Positions 18,711 to 27,429 of a stretch of DNA of 40,052 bases are shown here, piece by piece. Position 1 is the stretch's first letter, and the number at the start of each line of letters is the position of its first letter. The stretch covers positions 1 to 40,052 of the forward strand of contig CAZOVK010000013.1 of assembly GCA_964583165.1 (NCBI GenBank), written 5' to 3'. The position numbers and the translations under genes were made by a program. A model generated the notes under the pieces. That model did no database searches. It was not told where the DNA came from and saw only the letters and a program-made list of their open reading frames with translations. Source of the stretch: CAZOVK01 sp964583165. Lineage in GTDB: Bacteria; Bacillota; Clostridia; Lachnospirales; WRAX01.

Positions 18711-18733
18711 AAAAAGGGGCGAGCCCCTTTTTT
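18709..18733. terminator. Bidirectional intrinsic terminator
   Basis: A-tract, GGGGC, GA, GCCCC and T-tract form a strong GC stem with A/T runs on both sides, placed exactly between the convergent Ig/TPR gene and the alcohol dehydrogenase gene. Confidence 0.9.
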
Positions 18734-18737
18734 GTTG

Positions 18738-19904
18738 CTAAAAACTGTCCAACAGTATCTGAATCAGCGTATCTTTTGGCGCAAAGGGCAAAACATTAAA
18801 CAAGAAGTGAGCGCTCATGCGTTCTTTTTGTTCATCAGTTACGCCGAGTGTGGTAAGACCCTTATTCAGCCCGATTTCCGCTATGAACTCGCAAATCATA
18901 TCGACCAACGCGTTGGCGGCCGTTTTCTCGTCGGTATCATCAAGCGCGGGGTTCAATATCTTTGCTAATTCAGCGCATTTTGCGGTGTTATTTAGGGCTT
19001 CAAACTTGACATAGGCGGGGTAAAGTGAAGCCAGACATTGACCATGCGGAATTTCTTGCGCAATCCCACCTACAATTTCTGATAGCGGGTGAGGGATACT
19101 CGCGGCGGCGTTCGCTAGGCTTATACCCGCGTAAAACGCGGCTAGGCTCATCTTCTCGCGCAGTTCAATGTTTTGTGGCTCAACCATAAGCTTAGGCAGA
19201 ACATCCATCGCCGTTTTCATGGCACGTGCGCCGAGGGTTTTTGTGTAGTCTGACGCTTCCTTGCGCATGTAACTTTCAAAAGCGTGTGAAAACGCGTCAA
19301 AGCCCGTCATTGCCGTAAGTCCACGTGGCATTGAAACCGTCAGCGCAGGGTCAATAACACATTCGCGCGGAAACGTCTTGTCGTGGAAGATGCAATTTTT
19401 TTCGTCGTTGTCGGGGTCACTGATAATCATGGCTTGCGTGACCTCACTACCCGTTCCGGCTGTAGTTGGCACGGCTATAACAGGCAGAACGGGCTTCGAC
19501 AACTCCGTATACGACGCGAATGGGTCAGTGTAACCGCTGAACACATTCGCCCAGTCAATCGCGTTTTCGCCGTAAAATAGGCTGACAGCCTTAGCCGTGT
19601 CTATACTGGAGCCACCACCCACGGCAACAATCACGTCACAGTGGTTCTCATTCAAAAGCCCAATCGCCGCCATAATACTTGCAATACTCGGGTTTGGCAC
19701 CGCGCCGTCAAAATGTGTGACGCTCAAGCCCGCCCCTGTTAAAATCGCAGAAACACGTTCATAAATCGGGCGCATAACCGCATCTGAGTTACTCATAGTC
19801 ACAAGCAGCGCCTGACTGCCATGCGTTTTTGTTACCCCACCAAGCTTGTCAATACTACCCACGCCAAAATGAATCTTCGTGGGTTGAAAGAACCGAAATG
19901 GCAT
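18738..19904 (-). CDS. Iron-containing (group III) alcohol dehydrogenase
   Basis: The 388-residue protein has the group III layout: an N-terminal NAD(P)-binding half with VAVGGGSSIDTAKA (about 94-106) and PTTAGTGSEVT (146-156), and a helical metal-binding half. The likely iron ligands are D203 and H207 (GFDAFSHAFES), H272 (IPHPLSE) and H287 (IPHGQ). The residue four after H272 is Glu276 where lactaldehyde reductase (FucO) has His, so catalysis may differ. It reduces aldehydes or oxidises alcohols; the substrate is unknown. AGGAGGGG four bases before the ATG marks the start. It is the last gene of the peptide-use cluster, 10 bases after the amidohydrolase; disposal of aldehydes from amino acid fermentation is an inference. 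Confidence 0.93.
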   Translation of the reverse strand: MPFRFFQPTKIHFGVGSIDKLGGVTKTHGSQALLVTMSNSDAVMRPIYERVSAILTGAGLSVTHFDGAVPNPSIASIMAAIGLLNENHCDVIVAVGGGSSIDTAKAVSLFYGENAIDWANVFSGYTDPFASYTELSKPVLPVIAVPTTAGTGSEVTQAMIISDPDNDEKNCIFHDKTFPRECVIDPALTVSMPRGLTAMTGFDAFSHAFESYMRKEASDYTKTLGARAMKTAMDVLPKLMVEPQNIELREKMSLAAFYAGISLANAAASIPHPLSEIVGGIAQEIPHGQCLASLYPAYVKFEALNNTAKCAELAKILNPALDDTDEKTAANALVDMICEFIAEIGLNKGLTTLGVTDEQKERMSAHFLFNVLPFAPKDTLIQILLDSF

Positions 19905-19914
19905 ATTACCCCTC

Positions 19915-21081
19915 CTAAATTACGCGCGTGCCGCCCAAATAAACCTGTTTGTCGCCACAAAGCGCGTGAATATCCGCTGTCGCATCATTTTGTAAGACAA
20001 GAAAATCTGCGCGATAACCCTTCATAAGCCGTCCGTTTTGCGTAAGACCACAGAGCGCCGCGCCGTTTGACGTGGCGATTTTGAGCACATCAAGCGCAGG
20101 AATGCCCACTTCGTGCAACAAAACCGCCTCGTAATACGCTTCGCCATACGGGTTAAACGGTGTGCCCGCGTCCGTACCGAACGCGATATTTACACCACGC
20201 CGCCAACATTCGAGCACAACATTGTTATGCCGCGCAATAACGGACTCGCTCTTTCTGTGGTCAGCGTTGTGGGGGTCGCGCTTCAAGCCCTCTTTGACGG
20301 CGTAATGCGGCGCGGAAAGTGTAGGCACAAGGTAAGTCCCGCGCTCTTTCATCATATCCATGATGTCGGGGGTCATGAAAACGCCGTGTTCGATACTGTC
20401 GGCGCCCGCTTTTACGCAATCTCGCATGGCCGTTTCGCCGTGCGTGTGGACGGCAACCTTGCGCCCGAGAGCGTGGGCGGCAGAAACCCCCGCCGCAATC
20501 TCTTCATATGTCAACTCGGGCGGGGCTGGTTCAGGCCCGGGCGAATTAACGCCACCCGAAACCATGAGCTTTACGACATCACCGCCGTCCTTGACAACCC
20601 GCCGAACGGCCTTTGAGACCTCATCCGCGCCGTCAGCTTCATAACTCACAAAAAAACCATGTCCACCTGTCGCAGAAATCGCCTTGCCACAGGCCAAAAT
20701 CTGTGGCAAATCGAGAATACCCGCCTTTTGCGCGTCACGAATGCCCAAGCTGAAACCATGTGTAGAGCCTAAATCACGGCAAGCCACAACGCCCGCTTTC
20801 AGCAACGCCCGCGCGTTTGCGACACCATCGCATACAATCCGTGCCTGTTCGCGCGAGGTGAGGGCTTCGGGCTTGCCTGTGAAGTCAATCGCCAAATGAA
20901 CGTGGCAGTCAACAAGCCCGGGCATCACGAATCCGTCAAGCTCAACCGCGCCAATCGGCAAATCTCCATAATCATGTGCATTCCCGCAAAACCCGATTAT
21001 GCCGTCGGTGACTTCAAAAACAAAGTCATCGAGAATATTTTCGCCGTCGAACAATTTCTTGCCATAGAAAACCTGTGTCAT
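19915..21081 (-). CDS. Metal-dependent amidohydrolase, dipeptidase/imidazolonepropionase-like
   Basis: The 388-residue protein is a full amidohydrolase-superfamily TIM barrel with flanking beta domain. Visible metal/catalytic motifs are GLVDCHVHLA, a probable carboxylated Lys in VKLMVSGGVNSPG, VHTHGE, SIEHG and FGTDAGTP. This pattern fits the subgroup that includes Xaa-Arg/Lys and Xaa-Pro dipeptidases, which would suit its place beside the peptide importer and aminopeptidase; the substrate is inferred only. The ATG at 21081 overlaps the aminopeptidase stop as ATGA, and AGGTGG sits five bases upstream, so I reject a GTG start nine bases earlier that falls inside this ribosome site. Confidence 0.85.
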   Translation of the reverse strand: MTQVFYGKKLFDGENILDDFVFEVTDGIIGFCGNAHDYGDLPIGAVELDGFVMPGLVDCHVHLAIDFTGKPEALTSREQARIVCDGVANARALLKAGVVACRDLGSTHGFSLGIRDAQKAGILDLPQILACGKAISATGGHGFFVSYEADGADEVSKAVRRVVKDGGDVVKLMVSGGVNSPGPEPAPPELTYEEIAAGVSAAHALGRKVAVHTHGETAMRDCVKAGADSIEHGVFMTPDIMDMMKERGTYLVPTLSAPHYAVKEGLKRDPHNADHRKSESVIARHNNVVLECWRRGVNIAFGTDAGTPFNPYGEAYYEAVLLHEVGIPALDVLKIATSNGAALCGLTQNGRLMKGYRADFLVLQNDATADIHALCGDKQVYLGGTRVI

Positions 21082-22583
21082 TTCAACCACCTGTTCAACT
21101 CATCCGTACCGTCAAGCACAAACCGCCCGTTTTCAATGAGCATTACGCGGCGGCCGTCCTCTGTCACGCCATAAAGCCTATCAATCTGCCCGAATGGCAG
21201 TGTAATATCCACGTGATTAAAGTAATAACAATCGGGCATTTCATCACGCCGCGCTGTTCTCTCGTTCGCCCGCGCCGTGACTTCCTTCTTGTCGTACATG
21301 TTCACGACAGGGCTTGACTCGCCCCGCGCAAAACACGGGTCACCAATCGCGATATGTGGGCCTGTCTTCTCGGCTATTAGAATCGGTATGACCTTCTCTA
21401 GCCCGAACTGCTCGATTATACGGAAAGCCCGCGTGTTCGTACCGATAGCGAACTCGCCCATTGTCATGGTATCGAAGCCGCCAAGAATATGCTCACGTAT
21501 GTAAGCGCGGTTTTCATCCGCCGATTCAAAATTCGCGCATATGTAGTCTGTCACATAACCGTCGGTGAACGTAATCTTTAAATCCTTGAAATACTGCCCT
21601 TTGAGAAACACCTCGGATGTGAACAAACTCCCGTTAGTGCCCGTAAGTTTAGGTGTCGTGAAAATCTCACCGTATGGGATGTTCACGTCACCGCCGCCGT
21701 TCAAGAAATTCGTGTGCTTCGTGGGGTCAGCAAGCGCGGACAACTGAATCGTTATATCGGTCCGCCCGCCCGCGCCCTCAATGCGAACATACCGGCAAGT
21801 GTCGAGCGCATCGATAAGTTTCTGCTGAATCAGCTCGAACGGCTCACTGTTTTCAAGGTTCATATTGAGAATCGCGTCAAAGACGACCTCAAAGTTATCA
21901 CCAATCTCACAACTCGGGAATGTGACAGCCGTCATGCCCATTGTGCCGGGTTTCTGGGCGCGGGATTCTTGAATGCGTTTGAAAGTCATTAACTCCTTGC
22001 GCCAAGCCCGTTTCTGCTGTTCGGCTTCTGAATTGTCTAGAGCTTTCGGCGTTTTGATGCCCCCAAACTGCCCTATACGAATAAACCCCAGAATGTCAGA
22101 CGCAAGCTCTATGTGCTCGTTCCAAACTCGTTCATAGGCGGCTTTGTAATTATCACGCAATGCGGTGTCATGCGCGAAATCGTCTTCGGGGTTACGCGCC
22201 TCGTCATCAACCATTGGCGGCGGCACATTGACCTTGTAACCGCGAGCCTCCAACTCCTTGCAGACAGCCAGCGCAAGGGCTTCTTGTCCGACATGGTAGT
22301 GAAGTCTAACTGTCTTTTTATCGCCGATTTCTCGAGTCTGGCTTAAAAATGTATGAAAAAGCTGATTTACAATATGTTTCGCGGCGTTTTCTAACTTCTG
22401 CTTATCCAAACTGCGCCAAAACGCGCACATTTTTTCGTCAATCTCCGTAATAGGCAAGCCGTAGGCAGAAAGCCCCGCCCCCGTTTGTGCAATTTCTGCC
22501 ATGATGGTATAATTCGCGTTACTTTCGCCTATCGTCACAAGATTTTTGACCATTTCAAGCGCAACGGCATTGATTCTTTCCAA
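21078..22583 (-). CDS. M29-family metallo-aminopeptidase (AmpS/PepS-like)
   Basis: The protein (about 501 residues) matches thermophilic M29 aminopeptidases though it is longer than the usual 410, with an extended N-terminal half. The five metal-ligand positions can be seen: Glu in IPYGEIFTTP, Glu in GEFAIGTN, His in TGPHIAIGDP, and His plus Asp in YFNHVDITL. These enzymes remove N-terminal residues from peptides in the cytosol. The start is taken as TTG at 22583 because GGAGGG lies five bases upstream; an earlier TTG at 22604 has no site and lies in the terminator. It is located between the oligopeptide-binding lipoprotein gene and the amidohydrolase, consistent with trimming imported peptides. 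Confidence 0.88.
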   Translation of the reverse strand: MERINAVALEMVKNLVTIGESNANYTIMAEIAQTGAGLSAYGLPITEIDEKMCAFWRSLDKQKLENAAKHIVNQLFHTFLSQTREIGDKKTVRLHYHVGQEALALAVCKELEARGYKVNVPPPMVDDEARNPEDDFAHDTALRDNYKAAYERVWNEHIELASDILGFIRIGQFGGIKTPKALDNSEAEQQKRAWRKELMTFKRIQESRAQKPGTMGMTAVTFPSCEIGDNFEVVFDAILNMNLENSEPFELIQQKLIDALDTCRYVRIEGAGGRTDITIQLSALADPTKHTNFLNGGGDVNIPYGEIFTTPKLTGTNGSLFTSEVFLKGQYFKDLKITFTDGYVTDYICANFESADENRAYIREHILGGFDTMTMGEFAIGTNTRAFRIIEQFGLEKVIPILIAEKTGPHIAIGDPCFARGESSPVVNMYDKKEVTARANERTARRDEMPDCYYFNHVDITLPFGQIDRLYGVTEDGRRVMLIENGRFVLDGTDELNRWLK

Positions 22584-22602
22584 ATAAAACCCTCCAATCT
22601 TC

Positions 22603-22632
22603 AAAACAAGCCAAGCCTTGCGGCTTGGCTTG
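22603..22632 (-). terminator. Intrinsic terminator after oppA, inside the cluster
   Basis: The 11-base perfect stem CAAGCCAAGCC / GGCTTGGCTTG with a GCAA-type loop is followed on the minus strand by TTTT. It lies 14 bases after the oppA stop and directly before the aminopeptidase start, so it may partly uncouple downstream genes from oppA. Confidence 0.85.
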
Positions 22633-22645
22633 TGTATGCGGCAAG

Positions 22646-24445
22646 TTATTTGATTGTGATGTACTTGTAGTCAAACTGAACAGCCAATGGGTAAACGCGA
22701 AGCCCTTCGATATTGTCGCGAACGACATAGTTTGTGCGCCCATAGACCTGCGGGATGAAGATGAACTGGTTCAGGACGTAGTTTTCGATTTCCTTGAACT
22801 TCGCAATACGCGCGTCGCCTGTCATCTTGAGGGTTTGCTCAAAGCTTGTCATAAACTCTGTGTTGTCTGACCATTTGCCTTCATAATATATGAAGTCAAG
22901 CATGTAGCCAACGTCAAACGTCTGTGCGGTGCGTCCGCCGCCGACAACACATTGGAATGTGCCGCCGATGAGCATGGGGAGAAGGTCGGGAACCGCAAGC
23001 GGTGTAACCGTGAGGTTCAGGTCAAGGCAGACCTTCCACATCTGTTGAATGGCTTCGGCCTGTGTGATAGAACCGGGGCTGTTTACGCAATGAACGACAA
23101 CGGCTTTTTCCATGTCGGCTTTGTTCTTGCCGAGTTCAGCAAGACCCATTTCAAGCAAGTCCTTGGCGCGTGCGATTGCGCCTGTTGCGCCCGCCGCGTA
23201 TGATTTGCCTGTATCGGCGAAGTCGCCGCCCGGGAAGTTGCCCATGTCATAAACGGAGTCGCCCTGTTGCAGACGGAAGTCGCCGCCTGCTTCACCGCGC
23301 ATACCGAACGGAACCATGCCATAAGCCGCGATTTCGGGTTGTTTCACAATCTGGGCGGCATAGGCGCGGCGGTCGAATGTGAGCGAGAGAGCCTCGCGGA
23401 TTTTGATATTCGAGAAGAAGTTGGTCGGGATGCCGATATCTTCTTTGGGGTTGAACTCGATGAAGCTGACGCGGATGCTGTCGACATAGTGCTTGGAACC
23501 GTCATACTTAGGCGAGTTGGCAACGTCTTGGTCAATCTTTAAGTAGTCCAAGCTGCCCGAATCGTACATACCCATAACGGCGTTTGCGTCGGTCGAAAGC
23601 GTGATGTCAACCTCGGCGAAATTCACATTGTCGGCATCCCAGTAGTTCTCGTTCTTTGTAAGTGTGATGCCTGTGTTGTGCTGCCATGTTGTGATGACGA
23701 ACGGACCGCTTGCCATTGTCTTGTCGGCTTCTGTGCCATAGAGTTGACCCTCTTTTTCTGCCATTGCTTTCTGAACAGGCGCGTAAGTCGGGGTCTTCAG
23801 TACGTCAAAGAAGTAGTCAAGCGGTGTTTCAAGCTGAATCTCAACAACCGTATCGCTGACTTTGACAACACCGAGTTTGTCAATCGTCATTGTAGCGTCC
23901 GCGCCTTCTGCGCCCGAGAGGTTGTTGTAGATGGCTTCGGCGTTCTTGATTTTGTAGTAATCGGCTACTTTCGGGCTACCCAAAGCGGGGTCAAGTACGC
24001 GTTGATACGTGTAAACCACGTCATCGGCCGTAATCGGCGTACCGTCTGCCCATTTCAAGCCGTCACGAAGCGTGACTGTGTAGACCGAGAAGTCCGCGTT
24101 TGCCTTAACATCAGACGCAAGACCGGGTTCCCACTCGCGACCTGTTTCACCCGAAATGCGGATGAGCGGTTCGTGAATGGCGTAGATGATGCTGGAAGCG
24201 TTGTCGTCGCGGAACTGTTGTGGGTCAAGCGTTGTAGGCTCTTGACCTATGTTGATGCGGAAAGTGCCTGTTGCGACAGGTTTGACGGGTTCGGGTGTCG
24301 GCGTTGCCGCCGCTGGACTGCTGGATTGTGATGGCGTGGGGGTAGGTGTGGCCGAGTTAGACGGAGAGGGCGAAGTAGTTCCGCCACAAGCCGCGAGCGC
24401 AAGCACCATGACCATAGCAAGTGCTAATGCGAGTAACTTTTTCAT
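22646..24445 (-). CDS. oppA: Oligopeptide ABC transporter substrate-binding lipoprotein (SBP_bac_5 family)
   Basis: The first 20 residues form a lipoprotein signal with a hydrophobic core and lipobox LAAC (C20). A Ser/Thr/Pro-rich linker (about 22-57) should hold the domain off the membrane. The rest is a family 5 peptide-binding protein with the expected GLKWADGTPITADDVVYTYQR block and extended length (599 residues). It captures peptides outside the membrane and passes them to OppBCDF. It lies after oppF rather than first in the operon, has a possible -10 element of its own at 24466-24471, and is closed by a strong terminator, which would allow high, separate expression of the binding protein. 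Confidence 0.95.
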   Translation of the reverse strand: MKKLLALALAMVMVLALAACGGTTSPSPSNSATPTPTPSQSSSPAAATPTPEPVKPVATGTFRINIGQEPTTLDPQQFRDDNASSIIYAIHEPLIRISGETGREWEPGLASDVKANADFSVYTVTLRDGLKWADGTPITADDVVYTYQRVLDPALGSPKVADYYKIKNAEAIYNNLSGAEGADATMTIDKLGVVKVSDTVVEIQLETPLDYFFDVLKTPTYAPVQKAMAEKEGQLYGTEADKTMASGPFVITTWQHNTGITLTKNENYWDADNVNFAEVDITLSTDANAVMGMYDSGSLDYLKIDQDVANSPKYDGSKHYVDSIRVSFIEFNPKEDIGIPTNFFSNIKIREALSLTFDRRAYAAQIVKQPEIAAYGMVPFGMRGEAGGDFRLQQGDSVYDMGNFPGGDFADTGKSYAAGATGAIARAKDLLEMGLAELGKNKADMEKAVVVHCVNSPGSITQAEAIQQMWKVCLDLNLTVTPLAVPDLLPMLIGGTFQCVVGGGRTAQTFDVGYMLDFIYYEGKWSDNTEFMTSFEQTLKMTGDARIAKFKEIENYVLNQFIFIPQVYGRTNYVVRDNIEGLRVYPLAVQFDYKYITIK

Positions 24446-24465
24446 AAACTGACCTCCGATTCTTC

Positions 24466-24471
24466 ATTATA
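24466..24471 (-). promoter_or_regulatory. Possible -10 element of oppA
   Basis: Read on the minus strand this is a perfect TATAAT located 20 bases before the oppA start, in the 46-base gap after oppF. I see no convincing -35 box, so the call is tentative. Confidence 0.3.
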
Positions 24472-24491
24472 ATATGTAAGAATAGTGTAGC

Positions 24492-25460
24492 CTAAGAGTT
24501 TATTTCCTTGGCAAAGTGGCACGCGCAGAAGTGAGCGGCGTGGACTTCAACCTTGGGTGGCACCTCATTAGCGCAAATGTCCTTGGCGTATGGGCAACGC
24601 GTGTGGAACTTGCAACCGCTCGGGGCGCGCATGGGGCTTGGGATGTCGCCCGTCAGCATGATGCGCGAGCGCGACTTTTCGGCCGTGGGGTTCGGTATTG
24701 GTATAGCCGAGAACAACGCCTTTGTGTAGGGGTGAAGTGGGTTATGGTAAACGTCATTACTCTTGCCAAACTCGACCTCCGCGCCCAGATACATGACGAG
24801 AATGTTGTTAGAAATGTATCTGACCATGCTCAAATCGTGCGCTATAAACATATACGTAAGCCCGAATTTTTGTTGCAATTCTATGAGCAAGTTCATGACC
24901 TGCGCCTGAATGCTCACGTCCAAAGCGGAAATGGGTTCGTCACAGATGATGAGTTTGGGGTCCATAGACAGGGCGCGGGCTATGCCGATGCGCTGACGCT
25001 GACCGCCAGAAAACTCATGCGGGAAGCGGTTCGCGTGTTCGGCATTCAAGCCTACCAGTTGGAGTAACTCAATGACCTTTGATTTCTTATCACCCGCGCT
25101 GTACTTGCGGCGAAAGTCCCAACCCTCGGCTATGATGTCACCAACCGTCATACGCGGGTTTAGGGACGCGTATGGGTCTTGGAAAATCATCTGCATCTTG
25201 TCGCTTAACTCACGTTTGAAATTCTTCGCCTTGGAGTCCAGTGTTTGACCGTCAAACTCAACCGTGCCGCTTGTGGGCTCATAGATTCGTATGACTGTAC
25301 GCCCGAGCGTAGTCTTGCCACAACCCGATTCACCGACAATGCCGAGTGTTTCGCCCGCATTGAGTGTGAAACTCACGTCATCAACGGCTTTCACAACGCG
25401 CCCGCGTGACAATTTGAAGTGCTTTTTGAGGTTAGATACGCGCAATAATTCATTACTCAT
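24492..25460 (-). CDS. oppF: Oligopeptide ABC transporter ATP-binding protein OppF
   Basis: The protein (322 residues) has Walker A GESGCGKTTLG, the ABC signature SGGQRQRIGIARAL, Walker B LIICDEPISALD and the switch His in IAHDLSMV. The C-terminal oligopeptide-transporter extension has the Cys-rich motif CKFHTRCPYAKDIC, which in related DppF-type proteins can hold an iron-sulfur cluster. The start is the ATG at 25460, with AAGGAGG nine bases upstream; it overlaps the end of oppD by 8 bases. It pairs with OppD to power peptide import. Confidence 0.95.
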   Translation of the reverse strand: MSNELLRVSNLKKHFKLSRGRVVKAVDDVSFTLNAGETLGIVGESGCGKTTLGRTVIRIYEPTSGTVEFDGQTLDSKAKNFKRELSDKMQMIFQDPYASLNPRMTVGDIIAEGWDFRRKYSAGDKKSKVIELLQLVGLNAEHANRFPHEFSGGQRQRIGIARALSMDPKLIICDEPISALDVSIQAQVMNLLIELQQKFGLTYMFIAHDLSMVRYISNNILVMYLGAEVEFGKSNDVYHNPLHPYTKALFSAIPIPNPTAEKSRSRIMLTGDIPSPMRAPSGCKFHTRCPYAKDICANEVPPKVEVHAAHFCACHFAKEINS

Positions 25461-26484
25461 AGCGTTCAACCTCCTTGCCTGTGACGGGGTTCACGGTTTT
25501 CGGCGCGTTCGCGTGGGTGAGCCAACAACTCACGCGGTGAACGCCGTCCAAGATAATCTCTTCGGGGTAATTCCGCTTACAGACTTCCATAGCGTAGTCA
25601 CAACGCGCCGCGAACGGGCAACCCGTAGGCGGGTTGAACAAATCGGGTGGTGTACCTTGAATCGGGGTCAGTTTGCGGCTTGCGTCCGCGTCAATTGGAG
25701 GGATGGAGCGCAACACGCCCCATGTGTATGGGTGGGCGGGGCTATCGAAGATGTCGTTAGCCGTGCCGTATTCCATAATCTTGCCAGCGTACATGACGGC
25801 TATGTTGTCGGCGATATTGGCGACAACGCCTAAATCGTGGGTAATGATGATAATGCTTGTATCGTAATTGCTTTTGAGTTTTTTTATAAGTTCGAGTATT
25901 TGCGCCTGTGTCGTCACGTCCAGCGCGGTTGTCGGTTCGTCAGCTATCAAAAGCTTAGGGTTCACCGCCATTGCCAAGGCAATCATGGCGCGTTGGCGCA
26001 TACCGCCCGAAAACTGGTGTGGGTACTGGTTGTAACGCTCACTTGCCGATGGAATGCCTACCATTTCGAGCGCTTCAAGCGCGATTTTGGCGGCTTCTGC
26101 CTTGGGCATCTTGCGGTACTTCATAACGCCCTCGGCTATCTGCTTGCCTACTTTCATGGTAGGGTTCAAACTCGTCATTGGGTCTTGGAAAATCATGCGG
26201 ATGTCACGTGCCCGAATCCCGCGCATTTCGCGCTCGGGGATGTTCGCTATGTCGCGCCCGTCAAAGATGACCGCGCCGCGCTTATATTCGCCGTGTGGCT
26301 TTCCGGGGTTCATCTTTGAAATGCACTTCGCGGTTACAGACTTCCCACAACCCGATTCACCGACAATGCCAATGACTTCGCCCTTTTTTAGCGTGAAACT
26401 CACGCCGCGCACAGCCTGAACCTCACCCGCGTAGGTATGGAAAGAGAAAGCCAAATCCTGTAATTCCAATAGAATGTCGCTCAT
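25453..26484 (-). CDS. oppD: Oligopeptide ABC transporter ATP-binding protein OppD
   Basis: The 343-residue ATPase shows Walker A GESGCGKSVTAK, signature SGGMRQRAMIA, Walker B LLIADEPTTALD and IITHDLGVV. A C-terminal oligo_HPY extension has CPFAARCDYAMEVC, the second Cys-rich motif of the pair. GAGGAGG five bases upstream supports the ATG. It starts 2 bases after the oppC stop, and overlaps oppF, as expected for a tightly coupled transporter operon. Confidence 0.95.
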   Translation of the reverse strand: MSDILLELQDLAFSFHTYAGEVQAVRGVSFTLKKGEVIGIVGESGCGKSVTAKCISKMNPGKPHGEYKRGAVIFDGRDIANIPEREMRGIRARDIRMIFQDPMTSLNPTMKVGKQIAEGVMKYRKMPKAEAAKIALEALEMVGIPSASERYNQYPHQFSGGMRQRAMIALAMAVNPKLLIADEPTTALDVTTQAQILELIKKLKSNYDTSIIIITHDLGVVANIADNIAVMYAGKIMEYGTANDIFDSPAHPYTWGVLRSIPPIDADASRKLTPIQGTPPDLFNPPTGCPFAARCDYAMEVCKRNYPEEIILDGVHRVSCWLTHANAPKTVNPVTGKEVERYE

Positions 26485-26486
26485 AC

Positions 26487-27425
26487 CTACCTCCTCATAC
26501 GCGGGTCTAATGCGTCACGCAAACCGTCGCCGATGACGTTAAACGCAAGCATTGTGATACAGATGAGCAGTGACGGGAACAATAATTGATACGGATACAT
26601 AAGGAACGTGTTCGCGCCGTTGCTGGAGAGATTGCCCCAGCTTGCCAGCGGGAGCGGTAGCCCCAAGCCGATATAGCTAAGGAATGCTTCCGCGAATATC
26701 GCGCCCGGCACAGCAAACGCCAAACTAGTAATAATAGGGCTCATGGCATTCGGCACAAGGTGTTTAACGATAATCCAAAGCCGCCCCGTACCCAAGGTAC
26801 GGCTTGCCATGACAAATTCCATTTCTTTAAGCTGTAGTACCTGTCCACGGAATAGCCGCGCCATACCTATCCAACCCGTGGCGGACAGAGCAATGATAAT
26901 CGGCATAAGCCCGGGTTTCATTATGAGCATGAGTAGCGTAATCCAGAGCATTTGCGGTACGGCGGCGATGAGTTCGCATATACGCATCATAACGAGGTCT
27001 GTTTTACCGCCGATAAAGCCCGATATACCGCCATAGAGAATGCCCACTGTCGCGTTAATGAAAGTCGCGACAACGCCAATGAATAGGCTTACGCGTGCGC
27101 CCTCCCAACAGCGCGTCCACTGGTCACGCCCCAAAACGTCCGTGCCGAACCAGTGTTCAGCCGACGGCCCCATGTTCGACACCATGTAGTCGTTCTGGTC
27201 ATATGTATAGGGGCTTAAAATCGGCGCGAAGATGGCGAAAAGGATAATGAGCACGAGCAACACCGCGCCACCCATGGCGATTTTGTTCTTCTTGAAACGC
27301 CGCCATGCGTCCTTCCAGTACGATAACGAAGGGCGTTTGAGGGCTTCGGCTTCGCCCGTCACGCGTTCGGCGGGCGAAAACAGCGCGGCTTCGGGCGCGG
27401 TCTTGTATTTTAACACTTTCTCCAC
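26487..27425 (-). CDS. oppC: Oligopeptide ABC transporter permease OppC
   Basis: The permease (about 312 residues) has an N-terminal cytosolic stretch followed by the OppC_N helix (AMGGAVLLVLIILFAIFAP) and a binding-protein-dependent transport domain with the EAA-type motif region MASRTLGTGRLWIIVKHLVPN. The end LRDALDPRMRR is typical of OppC. I place the start at GTG 27425, just inside the oppB stop, because GGTGA aligned with the anti-Shine-Dalgarno sequence lies at normal spacing; GTG 27416 is an alternative, and TTG 27458 lies well inside oppB with no site. Confidence 0.92.
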   Translation of the reverse strand: MEKVLKYKTAPEAALFSPAERVTGEAEALKRPSLSYWKDAWRRFKKNKIAMGGAVLLVLIILFAIFAPILSPYTYDQNDYMVSNMGPSAEHWFGTDVLGRDQWTRCWEGARVSLFIGVVATFINATVGILYGGISGFIGGKTDLVMMRICELIAAVPQMLWITLLMLIMKPGLMPIIIALSATGWIGMARLFRGQVLQLKEMEFVMASRTLGTGRLWIIVKHLVPNAMSPIITSLAFAVPGAIFAEAFLSYIGLGLPLPLASWGNLSSNGANTFLMYPYQLLFPSLLICITMLAFNVIGDGLRDALDPRMRR

Positions 27426-27429
27426 GTCC

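Noticed and set aside
23678..24331. A 217-codon plus-strand frame opposite oppA
   Set aside because: It is Cys- and Arg-rich, shows no family pattern and lies within the conserved solute-binding coding region.
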